From contig JAGVBZ010000037.1 of assembly GCA_020059465.1 (NCBI GenBank), positions 33,315-97,314 on the forward strand: a stretch of DNA of 64,000 bases, given 5' to 3'. Numbering within the stretch: the first letter of the stretch is position 1; every line of letters starts with the position of its first letter. The position numbers and the translations under genes are program-made. Below the pieces are notes generated by a model. It did no database searches, was not told the DNA's origin, and worked only from the letters and a program-made list of their open reading frames with translations. Shown one piece after another: positions 34,500-43,316 of this stretch. This DNA comes from Brevinematales bacterium (GTDB lineage: Bacteria > Spirochaetota > Brevinematia > Brevinematales > GWF1-51-8).

Positions 34500-36593
34500 T
34501 TATTTCTTCATCAGTACTGCGTAGCCTACAGGAGGAACCTCGAATGTTCCTCCTGTTTTTACACTAACGCTTTTTCCGCTGAGCATGTCTGTGTATTCGC
34601 CGTCTGCGACGTTTTTCCATTCGATGACCGAAGATTCCTTTTTGCTGTTGTTCATAACAACTATAGCAAACGCTTTATCGTTCCATCGTTTATAGCTGAT
34701 GGTGTGGTTGTCGCAGTAAAGCATATCGATCTTTCCGGTCGAGAACACGGGATTATCGGTGCGAATCTTCGCGAGCTTCTGCGCGAACGGGAGAAAATCG
34801 TAGTTTCCATATGTGCCGCCGTCTTCATGCCACGGATAAGGGCCGCGGTTGAATGGATCGTGCCCGCCGGTCATCCCGATTTCGTCGCCGTAGTAGATCG
34901 CGGGCGCGCCGGGATAGGTAAACTGAAGTACGAATATCAGTTCGAGACGGGCTTTCATCTTCTCATAGTTCTTCTTGTCGTACTTCGTATAGCCGATCTC
35001 GTAAAAAGCGCGGGGGAGGTCGTGTCCGGAAATCAGGTTCATCAGCCTATAGAAAACGGGTTCGGGATAGTTTTCACGCACCATCTCCAGCGCTTCGACC
35101 GTTTTCAGCGCATCGCCGCCTTTCGCGAAATTAATCGCGGACGAGCGGAAGATGTAGTTCATTGTCGAATCGAACATTGTCCCGATCAGGTACTTCGAGG
35201 CGTCAAACCATACTTCTGAGAAGGTTATACTATCTGGATAGGACTTCTTCAGCTCTTTCTGCCATTCCATCCAGAACTGGTCGCTCACCCACGGGGTAAC
35301 ATCCATTCGCCATCCTGCCGCGCCCTGCGCCATCCAGTACTTTGTCACCGAATCGGGCGCGATAAACGCAAACTTCTTATAAGAATCGGATTCTTTCAGA
35401 TTAGCGAGGGTTGGGTTCGCCCACTGTTGATACTTCTGGTCGGCGGTGGACGCTTTCGGGACAAATTCGAACCAGTCATAATATGGCGATTTCTCCTGAA
35501 TGACTTCACCTTCGAAAGCGCCGAATGTGGGATACTTAGCATATCTGTCCATGTATATGGAATCGGAGCCGCAATGATTGAGCGATACATCGAGGATGAT
35601 CACCATGCCGCGCTTTTTCGCCTCCGCGACAAGCTTCTTAAACACGGCCAGATCACCGAACATGGGATCGATCTTCATGTAATCCCCTGTGTCGTACTTA
35701 TGGTTCGACGGAGCGAAGAAGATCGGGTTAAGATAAATAACGTTTACTCCGAGAGTTTTAAGGTAGTCGAGTTTCTGGATGATACCTTCGAGATCGCCGC
35801 CGTAGAAATCGTTACAGTATTCGTTATCGTCGAATTTACATCCGTCATCGGTACCCGGACGGTAGGGTAACGGGTCGTTCCAGTTGGTATGGAATTCGAT
35901 ATCCTTCTGCCCGTAGAACTTGGTCTTTCCTATAACGGGATCGTTCTTTTTATTACCGTTCTTGAAACGGTCGGGAAAGATATAGTAGATAATCATTTTA
36001 TCAGACCATGCGGGTACACTATATTTATTGGTGAAAACAGTAAGGGTATACGGGAATATGTATTTGCTGAACGGGACTATTTCACCGATCCCGCCTGTGC
36101 CCTTGATATTGACGTATGGCACATCAACCTTATGGGTGTTATCGCCTAAACAGACTTTATCGTCACTGGTCTTATAGATCTCGAAGTGGTATCCGTAGAC
36201 CGCAATATCCTTCAAGGCAAATTTTGTCTCCCATAGGTCGAGTCCGTTAGTCACTCCAGTTTTCTTCATAGGGAACGAGTCAACAGGACGGTATTTTTCC
36301 TGGGCGGAATTCCCCAAAATAAACTGGGTCGAGATAACGACATTGACCTTTGTAATTTCATCCTTTTTGGTCAGAATATGAAGTGTTACGGGCGTACCCT
36401 GAACAACAGCGCCGAATGGCTGTTTGAAGAACGGGTCGCGCGAGTTAAAAAATATCGAAGCAGTATCAATACTGGTTTCGACTTTAGAACTGACGCCCGC
36501 TTCATAGACCGACCACGGCCCGTCCGGCCTGACTGCACCTCCGCACGAAACGAAAAAAAGTGCGGTAATCATCAAGATTGTGATTCTATTCAT
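34500..36593 (-). CDS. lipoprotein alpha-amylase family glycoside hydrolase (GH13)
   Basis: The 697-residue product has a lipobox (FFVSC, Cys17) and an N-terminal beta-sandwich (~residues 40-175, likely a starch-binding or N domain). The GH13 barrel follows. Region I is DVSLNHCG, region II GWRMDVTPW (nucleophile Asp), region III ITFSEVWF (acid/base Glu) and region IV ISGHDLPR (Gly replaces the usual Asn before His-Asp). It probably degrades alpha-glucans or cyclodextrin-like sugars outside the cytoplasm. Exact specificity cannot be set. A LacI-type palindrome in its promoter points to sugar-dependent repression. Confidence 0.93.
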   Translation of the reverse strand: MNRITILMITALFFVSCGGAVRPDGPWSVYEAGVSSKVETSIDTASIFFNSRDPFFKQPFGAVVQGTPVTLHILTKKDEITKVNVVISTQFILGNSAQEKYRPVDSFPMKKTGVTNGLDLWETKFALKDIAVYGYHFEIYKTSDDKVCLGDNTHKVDVPYVNIKGTGGIGEIVPFSKYIFPYTLTVFTNKYSVPAWSDKMIIYYIFPDRFKNGNKKNDPVIGKTKFYGQKDIEFHTNWNDPLPYRPGTDDGCKFDDNEYCNDFYGGDLEGIIQKLDYLKTLGVNVIYLNPIFFAPSNHKYDTGDYMKIDPMFGDLAVFKKLVAEAKKRGMVIILDVSLNHCGSDSIYMDRYAKYPTFGAFEGEVIQEKSPYYDWFEFVPKASTADQKYQQWANPTLANLKESDSYKKFAFIAPDSVTKYWMAQGAAGWRMDVTPWVSDQFWMEWQKELKKSYPDSITFSEVWFDASKYLIGTMFDSTMNYIFRSSAINFAKGGDALKTVEALEMVRENYPEPVFYRLMNLISGHDLPRAFYEIGYTKYDKKNYEKMKARLELIFVLQFTYPGAPAIYYGDEIGMTGGHDPFNRGPYPWHEDGGTYGNYDFLPFAQKLAKIRTDNPVFSTGKIDMLYCDNHTISYKRWNDKAFAIVVMNNSKKESSVIEWKNVADGEYTDMLSGKSVSVKTGGTFEVPPVGYAVLMKK

Positions 36594-36619
36594 GGTATCC
36601 TCCTGATAAATGATAATGT

Positions 36620-36648
36620 ATTATAGAATGGAAACGTTTCCATGTCAA
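36620..36648 (-). promoter_or_regulatory. amylase promoter with LacI-family operator in the spacer
   Basis: Minus strand TTGACA (-35) and TATAAT (-10), both consensus, 17 nt apart. The 14-bp perfect palindrome TGGAAACGTTTCCA (36629-36642) sits within the spacer. GAAACGTTTC with central CG is the pattern bound by LacI/GalR-family repressors such as MalR or CcpA. Confidence 0.85.
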
Positions 36649-36667
36649 GCAAAAAGACAGGTTCGCT

Positions 36668-36696
36668 TTGACTTTTTTTTTCACTAAGCCTATAAT
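36668..36696 (+). promoter_or_regulatory. promoter toward sixA
   Basis: TTGACT, 17 nt, TATAAT, divergent from the amylase promoter with 19 nt between their -35 boxes. Leader to sixA is ~110 nt. Confidence 0.7.
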
Positions 36697-36704
36697 AGGA
36701 CGGA

Positions 36705-36782
36705 ATGAAAAACAGGATGGTATTCCGTGAATCGGTAGTGAATAAGAGCGGGTTTATTGAGATGGAGAAAACGATTCAATAA
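36705..36782 (+). CDS. possible 25-codon small ORF before sixA
   Basis: ATG 36705 lies 9 nt after the -10 of the upstream promoter, with GGACGG before it, and reads MKNRMVFRESVVNKSGFIEM before TAA at 36782. It would be the first ORF on the sixA transcript. No homology judgement is possible at this length; it could be chance. Confidence 0.25.
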   Translation: MKNRMVFRESVVNKSGFIEMEKTIQ

Positions 36783-36814
36783 TACAAGATGCCAATGAAA
36801 AAAGGGAGCGATAA

Positions 36815-37339
36815 ATGAAAACGTTAATCCTTCTCAGGCACGCGAAATCGGATTGGTCTGAACCGGATAAGAATGATTTCGACCGGCCGCTTAATGAAAG
36901 AGGCGAAAAAGATGCTCCCATAATGGGGAGGGCGGTACAGAATCTCGATGTGCCTCCGCAAATTATTTATTCCTCTGATGCGCTGCGGGCTAAAATGACC
37001 GCTGAGGCGATTTCTTCCGCCTCCGGTTCGAATACTCCGATTATCTGGAAAAACGAGATTTATAACGCCGATGCTGCGGAAATGATGGGTATTATCAAGA
37101 CACTCCCGGAGGATTATGAATCTGTTCTCATGATCGGGCATAATCCCACCTTTGAGGAACTGACTTCTTATCTTATATCCGGCGGGCAGGCTATGCTCCG
37201 TTTTCCTACTGCCGCGCTTGCCGTATTGAAATCCGAAATGAACGGATGGAAAGACGCCGCACCGGGAATGTTCACATTGGAAATATTTATAAATCCAAAA
37301 ACGGTTAAATCAATCGGGAAAGGTGCCGGCAAGGAATGA
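36815..37339 (+). CDS. sixA: phosphohistidine phosphatase SixA
   Basis: The 174-residue protein opens with TLILLRHAKSDW (RHG-type catalytic His), then NERGEKDAPIMG, IIYSSDALRAKMTAEAI and LMIGHNPTFEEL (second His). These are SixA family motifs. The enzyme dephosphorylates phosphohistidine on phosphotransfer proteins. AAGGGAGCGATAA precedes the ATG. Its stop overlaps the next gene's ATG (ATGA), so the two are coupled. Confidence 0.9.
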   Translation: MKTLILLRHAKSDWSEPDKNDFDRPLNERGEKDAPIMGRAVQNLDVPPQIIYSSDALRAKMTAEAISSASGSNTPIIWKNEIYNADAAEMMGIIKTLPEDYESVLMIGHNPTFEELTSYLISGGQAMLRFPTAALAVLKSEMNGWKDAAPGMFTLEIFINPKTVKSIGKGAGKE

Positions 37340-38817
37340 TGAAAAAAGTATTATGTCTGTTTATGATAATCATGTGTCCATACTTAGTATTTGCAAAAAA
37401 AGAGATAACGAAGTTAAAAAAGCTGATCGCGTTGGAAAAGGGACAGGTACCCGATTCGGACGTTTGCCTTTTTTCGCTGAAGGGAAAGAAGCTGAGCGCA
37501 TGTATAGGGATAATAAAAGACAATCGTATCGAAATATCGATCGACGGCGAATATGTAGGTACATATGATAAAGCCGAACCGAGGTTTTTTGACGATACGC
37601 GCCTGAACTGGGTTCTGTTCGCGGATAATAAATATATTATCAGCCCCGATGGTAAAATATTCGGGTCATGCATATTCACAGGAGACCTTGTTTATAAAAA
37701 AACTTCCGGCGGTTATCGCTGGATGATTATCTGTATGATGGGAATGGCCGGGCATTTTCTTGTTACAGATAAGGGCGAATACGGCCCATATGAAAGAATA
37801 TTTTCTCCGGTATACAATTCATCCGGGACTAAATGGCGGTGTATCGTCAGATTAAATAGCATCGAGTATTTCCTCAGCGACGGCAAGCTCTTCCCGTTGA
37901 AGATAAATGACCCCTCGGGGCTTTATACACCCGGGGAGTTACCGCAGGTTTTCTATAGCCCCGAATGGAATCGTTGGGGATATATATTGAAAAGCGATGA
38001 CGGCGAAAAAATACTATTTGACGATGGAAAAGAGTTCGGCCCTTACTCAAAAGTTACTCTGCCGGTATATTCACTTTCCGGGAAGCATTGGGCGTTTGCG
38101 TATAAAAAAACGGAGGGGTGGCAGACAGTGGCAGATGGAGTTTACGGGAACATAATATCGGCCGATGAACCTCCGGTTTTGGCGTATTTGTCTGTTACGC
38201 CGAAAAATGAAATCCTCACAGTAATTTACGAGGATAAGCTGAAATATATCAGCATCGCCGGCAAAGTATTCGGCCCGTACTTTTCGATTGAAAAATCGGT
38301 TATTTCATCAGGGCAATGGTGTATCAGCGCGATTACACCGAAGAAGAATACTGTGCATATCATCAACGGCAAGGAGTACGGCCCGTATGTACTGACCGGG
38401 GCGCCGTCGTTCTCGCATCAGTCTTGGGGATTTTCAGTACATGCGCCGAACACCAAGGAGTATCTTTACTTTGCAAGCGGTAAACAAATCGGCCCGTATA
38501 AGAAGATCGATATTTTCAGGTATTTCGATAACTCGGAACGATGGTATATGATTGCCGAACACTGGGATACAAAGGATTACGTTGAGTTTTCCACAGGAAA
38601 AGTATACGGTCCATACGGAATATTCGGGCATATCGGTATGAACGTAATAAGCGGGACGGCTGTTTATATCGCTGACGGCAAACTTTATATCGACGGGACG
38701 GAGATACAGAAGGATGTGCTGGAATTTTATCTGAAGACTGACGGAAAAAAGACAAAAGTGTCCTGTCTTTTATACGACGATGACGGAATTTATCTCAAAG
38801 AAATTTCTCTGAAATAG
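37336..38817 (+). CDS. secreted repeat protein related to the YGPY propeller protein
   Basis: The 493-residue product has a signal peptide (MMKKVLCLFMIIMCPYLVFA) and roughly ten ~40-residue repeats. They end in EYGPYER, EFGPYSK, VFGPYFS, EYGPYVL, QIGPYKK and VYGPYGI, with several divergent copies. Blade cores are less regular than in the 32.4-kb protein. Both end in the same way (GIYLKEISLK versus GIYIKEIK), so they are paralogues. It overlaps sixA by 4 nt and precedes a membrane protein by 27 nt. Function unknown. Confidence 0.68.
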   Translation: MMKKVLCLFMIIMCPYLVFAKKEITKLKKLIALEKGQVPDSDVCLFSLKGKKLSACIGIIKDNRIEISIDGEYVGTYDKAEPRFFDDTRLNWVLFADNKYIISPDGKIFGSCIFTGDLVYKKTSGGYRWMIICMMGMAGHFLVTDKGEYGPYERIFSPVYNSSGTKWRCIVRLNSIEYFLSDGKLFPLKINDPSGLYTPGELPQVFYSPEWNRWGYILKSDDGEKILFDDGKEFGPYSKVTLPVYSLSGKHWAFAYKKTEGWQTVADGVYGNIISADEPPVLAYLSVTPKNEILTVIYEDKLKYISIAGKVFGPYFSIEKSVISSGQWCISAITPKKNTVHIINGKEYGPYVLTGAPSFSHQSWGFSVHAPNTKEYLYFASGKQIGPYKKIDIFRYFDNSERWYMIAEHWDTKDYVEFSTGKVYGPYGIFGHIGMNVISGTAVYIADGKLYIDGTEIQKDVLEFYLKTDGKKTKVSCLLYDDDGIYLKEISLK

Positions 38818-38844
38818 AATGACGGCTGACAAAACGGGGGGATC

Positions 38845-40257
38845 TTGAAACGGCTACTTTTTGCTATTATTTTTATTTTCTTTCTGCTCGGAATACTGCA
38901 TCCAGCAAAAAATGTGTCCTATCATTTTTATACGGATTATCAGGGGCATTTCAGTACGGTGTTCCCAAAATGGTATTTCTATCAAAAAACGTTTTCTAAC
39001 CAGAACCATGTATTTAAGGCGGGATTTTTCAAATCGCCCGTCAAGGGAAACCAGTTCGAAGAAAACCTTCCCTGCTTTTTTATCCGCTATGAGAACGGAG
39101 TGAAATTCGATGAGAAGGCATTTGCCGTAAAACTCGCTGAAAATAAAAACCCGCTTATCATGACAAGAGTATGTGATAACGTAATTGAAGCGATGTACTT
39201 TCTTTTTGGAGGGCTTCTTTCCAACGATGCGGAAAAGTTTACGAAGGCTATTTCTTCCGCGGGACGTGTCTACGCAGGGTATGAGCAGATTGTGATAGAA
39301 AAATCGCTCCAGTTTTTCAGGATAAAAGATAATATGACAGAAGTTTTCACAATAGATGCGGGCTTTCCGTCTCGCGACGGAATGGCATGGATCAGGATAT
39401 TAATTCCCGTATCGGAATTAGGGGCGGAGATGACATTGATGTCCGACGCAATAAAAAAAGCCAAGGCTGAAGGTACTCCCGCCGCATGGAGCGAATTCCT
39501 GCTCTCCGGGTCGGCGTTAAAAAACATGCTCATGACAATGCTTTCATTCCGTTATCATATTGGTTTTGAGTACGCACCGGATTTCAAACCGCATCCCCCG
39601 TCGATTATTTTATATTCTCTTTCGGGGGTATTTTTCGCCGCGTTTATTCTGGTGATAGAACGCATCGCTCTTCTGCTGGTGAACAGGCGATGGAAGAACG
39701 AGCAAAAGCGCAAGAAACAGAAACCTGAAGCATCCGATCCGAAATATCCGTTTCTGCCTTCCACGTACCGGATGATAAAAATGAATTCCTACCATCGCGA
39801 CCTTGTTGTCAGTATTCTTTTCATCTACGGCACATATTTTTTTATTGCATCGTTTATCGACTGGATCAATCAGGGAGTGTTTTGGTCGTTCGGATTCGCC
39901 CTTTTTATCGCCGGACTGCTCTATCTATTTCTCGCTGTGCGAAAGGTAGTATTCGAATTAATATGGGGCTTGATGGAAATCTACCTCTACGGATTATGGG
40001 AAGTCCGGTTTACGGTGAAGGGAATATACGGGAGGACATTTACGGATATCGTATTGGGAAATAAAATCAGTTTTATCTGCGGGTATGACGAAATAGAATC
40101 GATTAAGGAGAGATCATATCTGCTGATCGCAGATTTATCCGAGAGCCGGCGTTTAATCTACACCCATGATCCGAAACATACCGAAGAGATCGAGACCGGA
40201 CAGCGGACATTCTATTCCGATATGGACAGCGTGATCAGCACGATGATGGAGAGATAA
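38845..40257 (+). CDS. membrane protein, unknown function
   Basis: Translation starts at TTG 38845 after GGGGGGATC. The 470-residue product has a signal-like N-terminus (MKRLLFAIIFIFFLLGILHPA) and a ~220-residue exterior domain. A membrane helix (SIILYSLSGVFFAAFILVIERIALLLV) and a basic linker (KNEQKRKKQKPEA) come next. Two or more further helices (LVVSILFIYGTYFFIASFI, FGFALFIAGLLYLFLAV) and a cytoplasmic tail complete it. I do not recognise a family. It ends directly at the start of the radical SAM gene (TAA then ATG), which suggests a shared transcript. Confidence 0.62.
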   Translation: MKRLLFAIIFIFFLLGILHPAKNVSYHFYTDYQGHFSTVFPKWYFYQKTFSNQNHVFKAGFFKSPVKGNQFEENLPCFFIRYENGVKFDEKAFAVKLAENKNPLIMTRVCDNVIEAMYFLFGGLLSNDAEKFTKAISSAGRVYAGYEQIVIEKSLQFFRIKDNMTEVFTIDAGFPSRDGMAWIRILIPVSELGAEMTLMSDAIKKAKAEGTPAAWSEFLLSGSALKNMLMTMLSFRYHIGFEYAPDFKPHPPSIILYSLSGVFFAAFILVIERIALLLVNRRWKNEQKRKKQKPEASDPKYPFLPSTYRMIKMNSYHRDLVVSILFIYGTYFFIASFIDWINQGVFWSFGFALFIAGLLYLFLAVRKVVFELIWGLMEIYLYGLWEVRFTVKGIYGRTFTDIVLGNKISFICGYDEIESIKERSYLLIADLSESRRLIYTHDPKHTEEIETGQRTFYSDMDSVISTMMER

Positions 40258-41655
40258 ATGACCGAACGGTTTATCCACCGCTATCCGAAATCCCGTTCAA
40301 GACTCAAAGTTGCAGTCGTTTTTCCTAATAAGTATCGACTGGGGATGTCCAATCTGGGTTTCCATTCCGTCTATCATGAAGCGCAAAGTTTTCCCGATGT
40401 GATGTGCGAACGGGTATTTTTCGATCAGGCCGCAAAGACGCCTGTTTCGGTAGAGTCGGGGTACGGTCTTGGGGATTTCGACCTGATTTTTATCTCGGTA
40501 TCGTTCGAAACAGATATCCCGAATTGCATCGCTATGCTGGAACGGGCGGGTATTCCCATCTCTCCAAACAACAGGAAGAGTCCGTATATTATCGCCGGGG
40601 GTATCGCTGCTGTTTTCGCATCCCGATACCTCATGGGATTTTCCGACGCGGTCGCGTGCGGGGATGCGCCGTTATTGATTGCGCCGATCATCGAAGCGGT
40701 ATTCGGTAGTGAGAATAAGGATTCATTTTTAACAGGGATTTCCGGAATAGACGGGGTCTATCCATATACCAGCGAAGTGCCGGTTTCTTATCGGCGCGAT
40801 ACGGAATGGAAAAATCCCGCGCATACGGTCATACTTTCAAACGAAACCGATTTCGCGGATAGGGGGCTGATAGAAATTTCCCGGAGCTGTAAGTATAAAT
40901 GCGCGTTTTGTCTGGTCAGCCGGGCGTACGGTGAATATGACGCATTGCCTGTGGCTCGAATACTCGGAATCGCTGATTATTACCGGGGTTTGACCGATAG
41001 GCTGGGAATGGTCGCGGCGACATCGACCAATCATCCCGATTTCGGGAGGATTGTCGAGGAATTGAACCGAAGCGGGTTCCAGCTGTCATTCTCGGCGTTC
41101 CGAATTGAACCGCTTGACGATGCACTTCTGAAGGCGATTATCGACAACGAAAATAAAACGCTGACAGTTGCGCCCGAGACAGTCTCGCCGCGATTGAAAA
41201 AATTGATACATAAGGAAATTCCCGAATCATTGATACTCGATAAAATCCGGACGGCGTGCATGTACGGTATCAAACGGCTGAAACTGTATTTCCTGATCGG
41301 CCTTCCCGGTGAGACGACTGAGGATTTGGACGGGATAATCCGGCTGGTGACCGAAATTCGGGAAGTATCCACGGTCAATGTCAAGGCGACGGGGTATCTC
41401 CCGGAAATAATAGTCGATATCAATCCGCTTGTGCCGAAACCGCTCACCGAATTTCAGGATGTTCCGATCGAGGACGAAAAATCCCTGCGGAAAAAAATGG
41501 TCTACCTGAAGAACCGTCTCCGCTCTCTCGGGAGAGTGTTTGTCTACGGAGAAAGTCCGCGTAATTCCCACCTCCAGTACCGGATTTCACAGGGTCTTAT
41601 GGACTTCGAAGAAATTGTCCGGCTTTCGAAGAGGGCCGATACGGCCGACATTTGA
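40258..41655 (+). CDS. radical SAM protein with B12-binding-like N-terminal domain
   Basis: The 465-residue protein has an N-terminal Rossmann-like domain (VAVVFPNKYRLGMSNLGFHSVYH, DLIFISVSFETDIPN, IIAGGIAAVFASRYLMGFSD). A radical SAM core follows with CKYKCAFC in SRSCKYKCAFCLVSRAYGE, the 4Fe-4S-binding CxxxCxxC. It resembles the N-terminal part of the longer radical SAM proteins annotated TIGR03960; only this half is present here. No substrate can be named. The ATG follows the upstream stop with no gap. Confidence 0.85.
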   Translation: MTERFIHRYPKSRSRLKVAVVFPNKYRLGMSNLGFHSVYHEAQSFPDVMCERVFFDQAAKTPVSVESGYGLGDFDLIFISVSFETDIPNCIAMLERAGIPISPNNRKSPYIIAGGIAAVFASRYLMGFSDAVACGDAPLLIAPIIEAVFGSENKDSFLTGISGIDGVYPYTSEVPVSYRRDTEWKNPAHTVILSNETDFADRGLIEISRSCKYKCAFCLVSRAYGEYDALPVARILGIADYYRGLTDRLGMVAATSTNHPDFGRIVEELNRSGFQLSFSAFRIEPLDDALLKAIIDNENKTLTVAPETVSPRLKKLIHKEIPESLILDKIRTACMYGIKRLKLYFLIGLPGETTEDLDGIIRLVTEIREVSTVNVKATGYLPEIIVDINPLVPKPLTEFQDVPIEDEKSLRKKMVYLKNRLRSLGRVFVYGESPRNSHLQYRISQGLMDFEEIVRLSKRADTADI

Positions 41656-41679
41656 CATTTTCAGTTTATCCTTTAAAAT
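41652..41679 (+). promoter_or_regulatory. promoter of the ferritin-like gene and aroB
   Basis: TTGACA, 16 nt, TAAAAT, overlapping the end of the radical SAM gene. Confidence 0.6.
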
Positions 41680-41707
41680 CATAGTAAGCAACTATCAGGA
41701 GAACGAA

Positions 41708-42178
41708 ATGGAACTGAACAAGATCGAGGTCTTTAAAATCGCGCAGAATTTAGAGAAACAAGGGATTGAGTTTTATAAAAAGTCCGCCGAATTTACCGAC
41801 GAGCAGGAATTGAAGACTCTTTTCGATGAATTAGCCGCGATGGAAATAAAACACCTTGCGCTGTTCCGCGGTCTTGAGGAAAAATTCAAGGATGACGCTT
41901 ATCTGGATTCCGATGATATCGGGAAATACCTTGACGAGCAGTACCACTCGTCTTTATTCGATCAGGAAGAATCGGTCGATGAATGGAAGGATATCAGTTC
42001 GGTGAAGGATATATTCAAGAATGCGAGAAGCAAGGAAGTATTCTCTGTGCAGTTTTACTCGTTTATACACGGACAGGCAAAGAGCGGCGAGACCAAAAGC
42101 GCGCTTGAAAAGGTGATTGCCGAGGAAAAAGAGCATGTCGCCCTGATGGATAAGTATTTATCCCAGTTGGGCGGGTAA
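41708..42178 (+). CDS. ferritin-like / rubrerythrin-family diiron protein
   Basis: CAGGAGAACGAA places the start at ATG 41708 (MELNKIEVFKIA), not the track's 41540. The 156-residue protein is a four-helix bundle with LEKQGIEFYKKSAEF, LAAMEIKHLALFRGLEE and VIAEEKEHVALMDKYL. These are the paired Glu and ExxH motifs of the rubrerythrin/ferritin-like superfamily. There is no C-terminal rubredoxin CxxC module, so it is the short form. Probable role in peroxide or iron handling. aroB starts one nucleotide after its stop. Confidence 0.82.
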   Translation: MELNKIEVFKIAQNLEKQGIEFYKKSAEFTDEQELKTLFDELAAMEIKHLALFRGLEEKFKDDAYLDSDDIGKYLDEQYHSSLFDQEESVDEWKDISSVKDIFKNARSKEVFSVQFYSFIHGQAKSGETKSALEKVIAEEKEHVALMDKYLSQLGG

Positions 42179-42179
42179 A

Positions 42180-43292
42180 ATGATAAAAACTGTACCGGTA
42201 TCACTGAACCGTACGATCGACGATTCTTATGAAATAAGTATCGGCGCGGGGATTTTCAGCGAAAAGGTACAGGGTGTTTTTTCGACGCTTAAACCCACCC
42301 GTGTAGCGATTGTAACCGATACACATCTATACAAAATCTACCGAGACACGCTGAATGTTACTTTCGGGAACGATGCGCGTATTATAGTTTATCCGGCGGG
42401 AGAATCGAAAAAGAATTTCCGTACCATCAACGGGATGTTCGGCGAACTTCAGGAGGCCGGGCTCGACCGGAAATCCTGTATTGTCGCGTTCGGCGGCGGG
42501 GTTACCGGGGATATGGCTGGATTTCTTGCTGGGATTTTCCTGCGTGGCGTCCGTTTCATACAGGTACCGACGAGCCTGCTTGCGATGGTGGACAGTTCAA
42601 CAGGCGGGAAGACCGGGGTCGATACCCCTGGCGGGAAGAACCTGATGGGGGTGTTTCACCAGCCGAAATCCGTGATAATCGACACCGATTTTCTCCGCAC
42701 GCTTCCGAAACGGGAGCTGATCAACGGAATGGCGGAGGTAGTCAAGCACGGGATTATCGCCGACCGGGATTATTTCACACTGGTCGAGAAAAAACGCACC
42801 AAAATAAAAAAACTCGATCCCGATACGATGATCGAAGTGATATCGGGAAGCTGCAGGATCAAGTCCGCGGTGGTGTCGGCGGACGAGAAGGAAGCGGGGC
42901 TTCGGCAGACGCTCAACTTCGGGCATACGATCGGGCATGCGGTCGAGGCCGCCTCGGATTTTAAAATCCCCCACGGATATGCTGTGGCGATAGGGATGGC
43001 GGCGGAGGCGTATATCTCCCAAAAACGGGGATATCTCTCCGGGAAGGAATTCGAAAGGATAACGCGGGTACTGAAAGCATACGGATTGTTAAAATATGCG
43101 GCGTTATCTGATAAACTGGACGCTGGGAGAATTATTCATGCCTCCGCGCGCGATAAGAAAAATGTAGCGAGCAATGTCCGGTTTGTTGTTATTCCGGAAA
43201 TCGGCAAGGTACGCGAAGAAAATGGAGTTTACTCCTTTGATATGAAAGAGGGTGAATTATTAGATGCGTTGCAAAAAGTAAAGGAGTTCTGA
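42180..43292 (+). CDS. aroB: 3-dehydroquinate synthase
   Basis: The 370-residue protein carries AFGGGVTGDMAGFLAGIFLRGVRF, VPTSLLAMVDSSTGGKTGVDTPGGKNLMG, MAEVVKHGII and RQTLNFGHTIGHAVE, the NAD- and zinc-binding signatures of AroB. It makes 3-dehydroquinate in the shikimate pathway. Length is normal. Other aro genes are not present. It shares a transcript with the ferritin-like gene. Confidence 0.96.
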   Translation: MIKTVPVSLNRTIDDSYEISIGAGIFSEKVQGVFSTLKPTRVAIVTDTHLYKIYRDTLNVTFGNDARIIVYPAGESKKNFRTINGMFGELQEAGLDRKSCIVAFGGGVTGDMAGFLAGIFLRGVRFIQVPTSLLAMVDSSTGGKTGVDTPGGKNLMGVFHQPKSVIIDTDFLRTLPKRELINGMAEVVKHGIIADRDYFTLVEKKRTKIKKLDPDTMIEVISGSCRIKSAVVSADEKEAGLRQTLNFGHTIGHAVEAASDFKIPHGYAVAIGMAAEAYISQKRGYLSGKEFERITRVLKAYGLLKYAALSDKLDAGRIIHASARDKKNVASNVRFVVIPEIGKVREENGVYSFDMKEGELLDALQKVKEF

Positions 43293-43316
43293 AAACAATA
43301 GAGAAGGAGGGAAAAG

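Noticed and set aside
41540-41707. N-terminal extension of the ferritin-like ORF
   Set aside because: It overlaps the radical SAM gene and the promoter; CAGGAG and the family's start point support ATG 41708.
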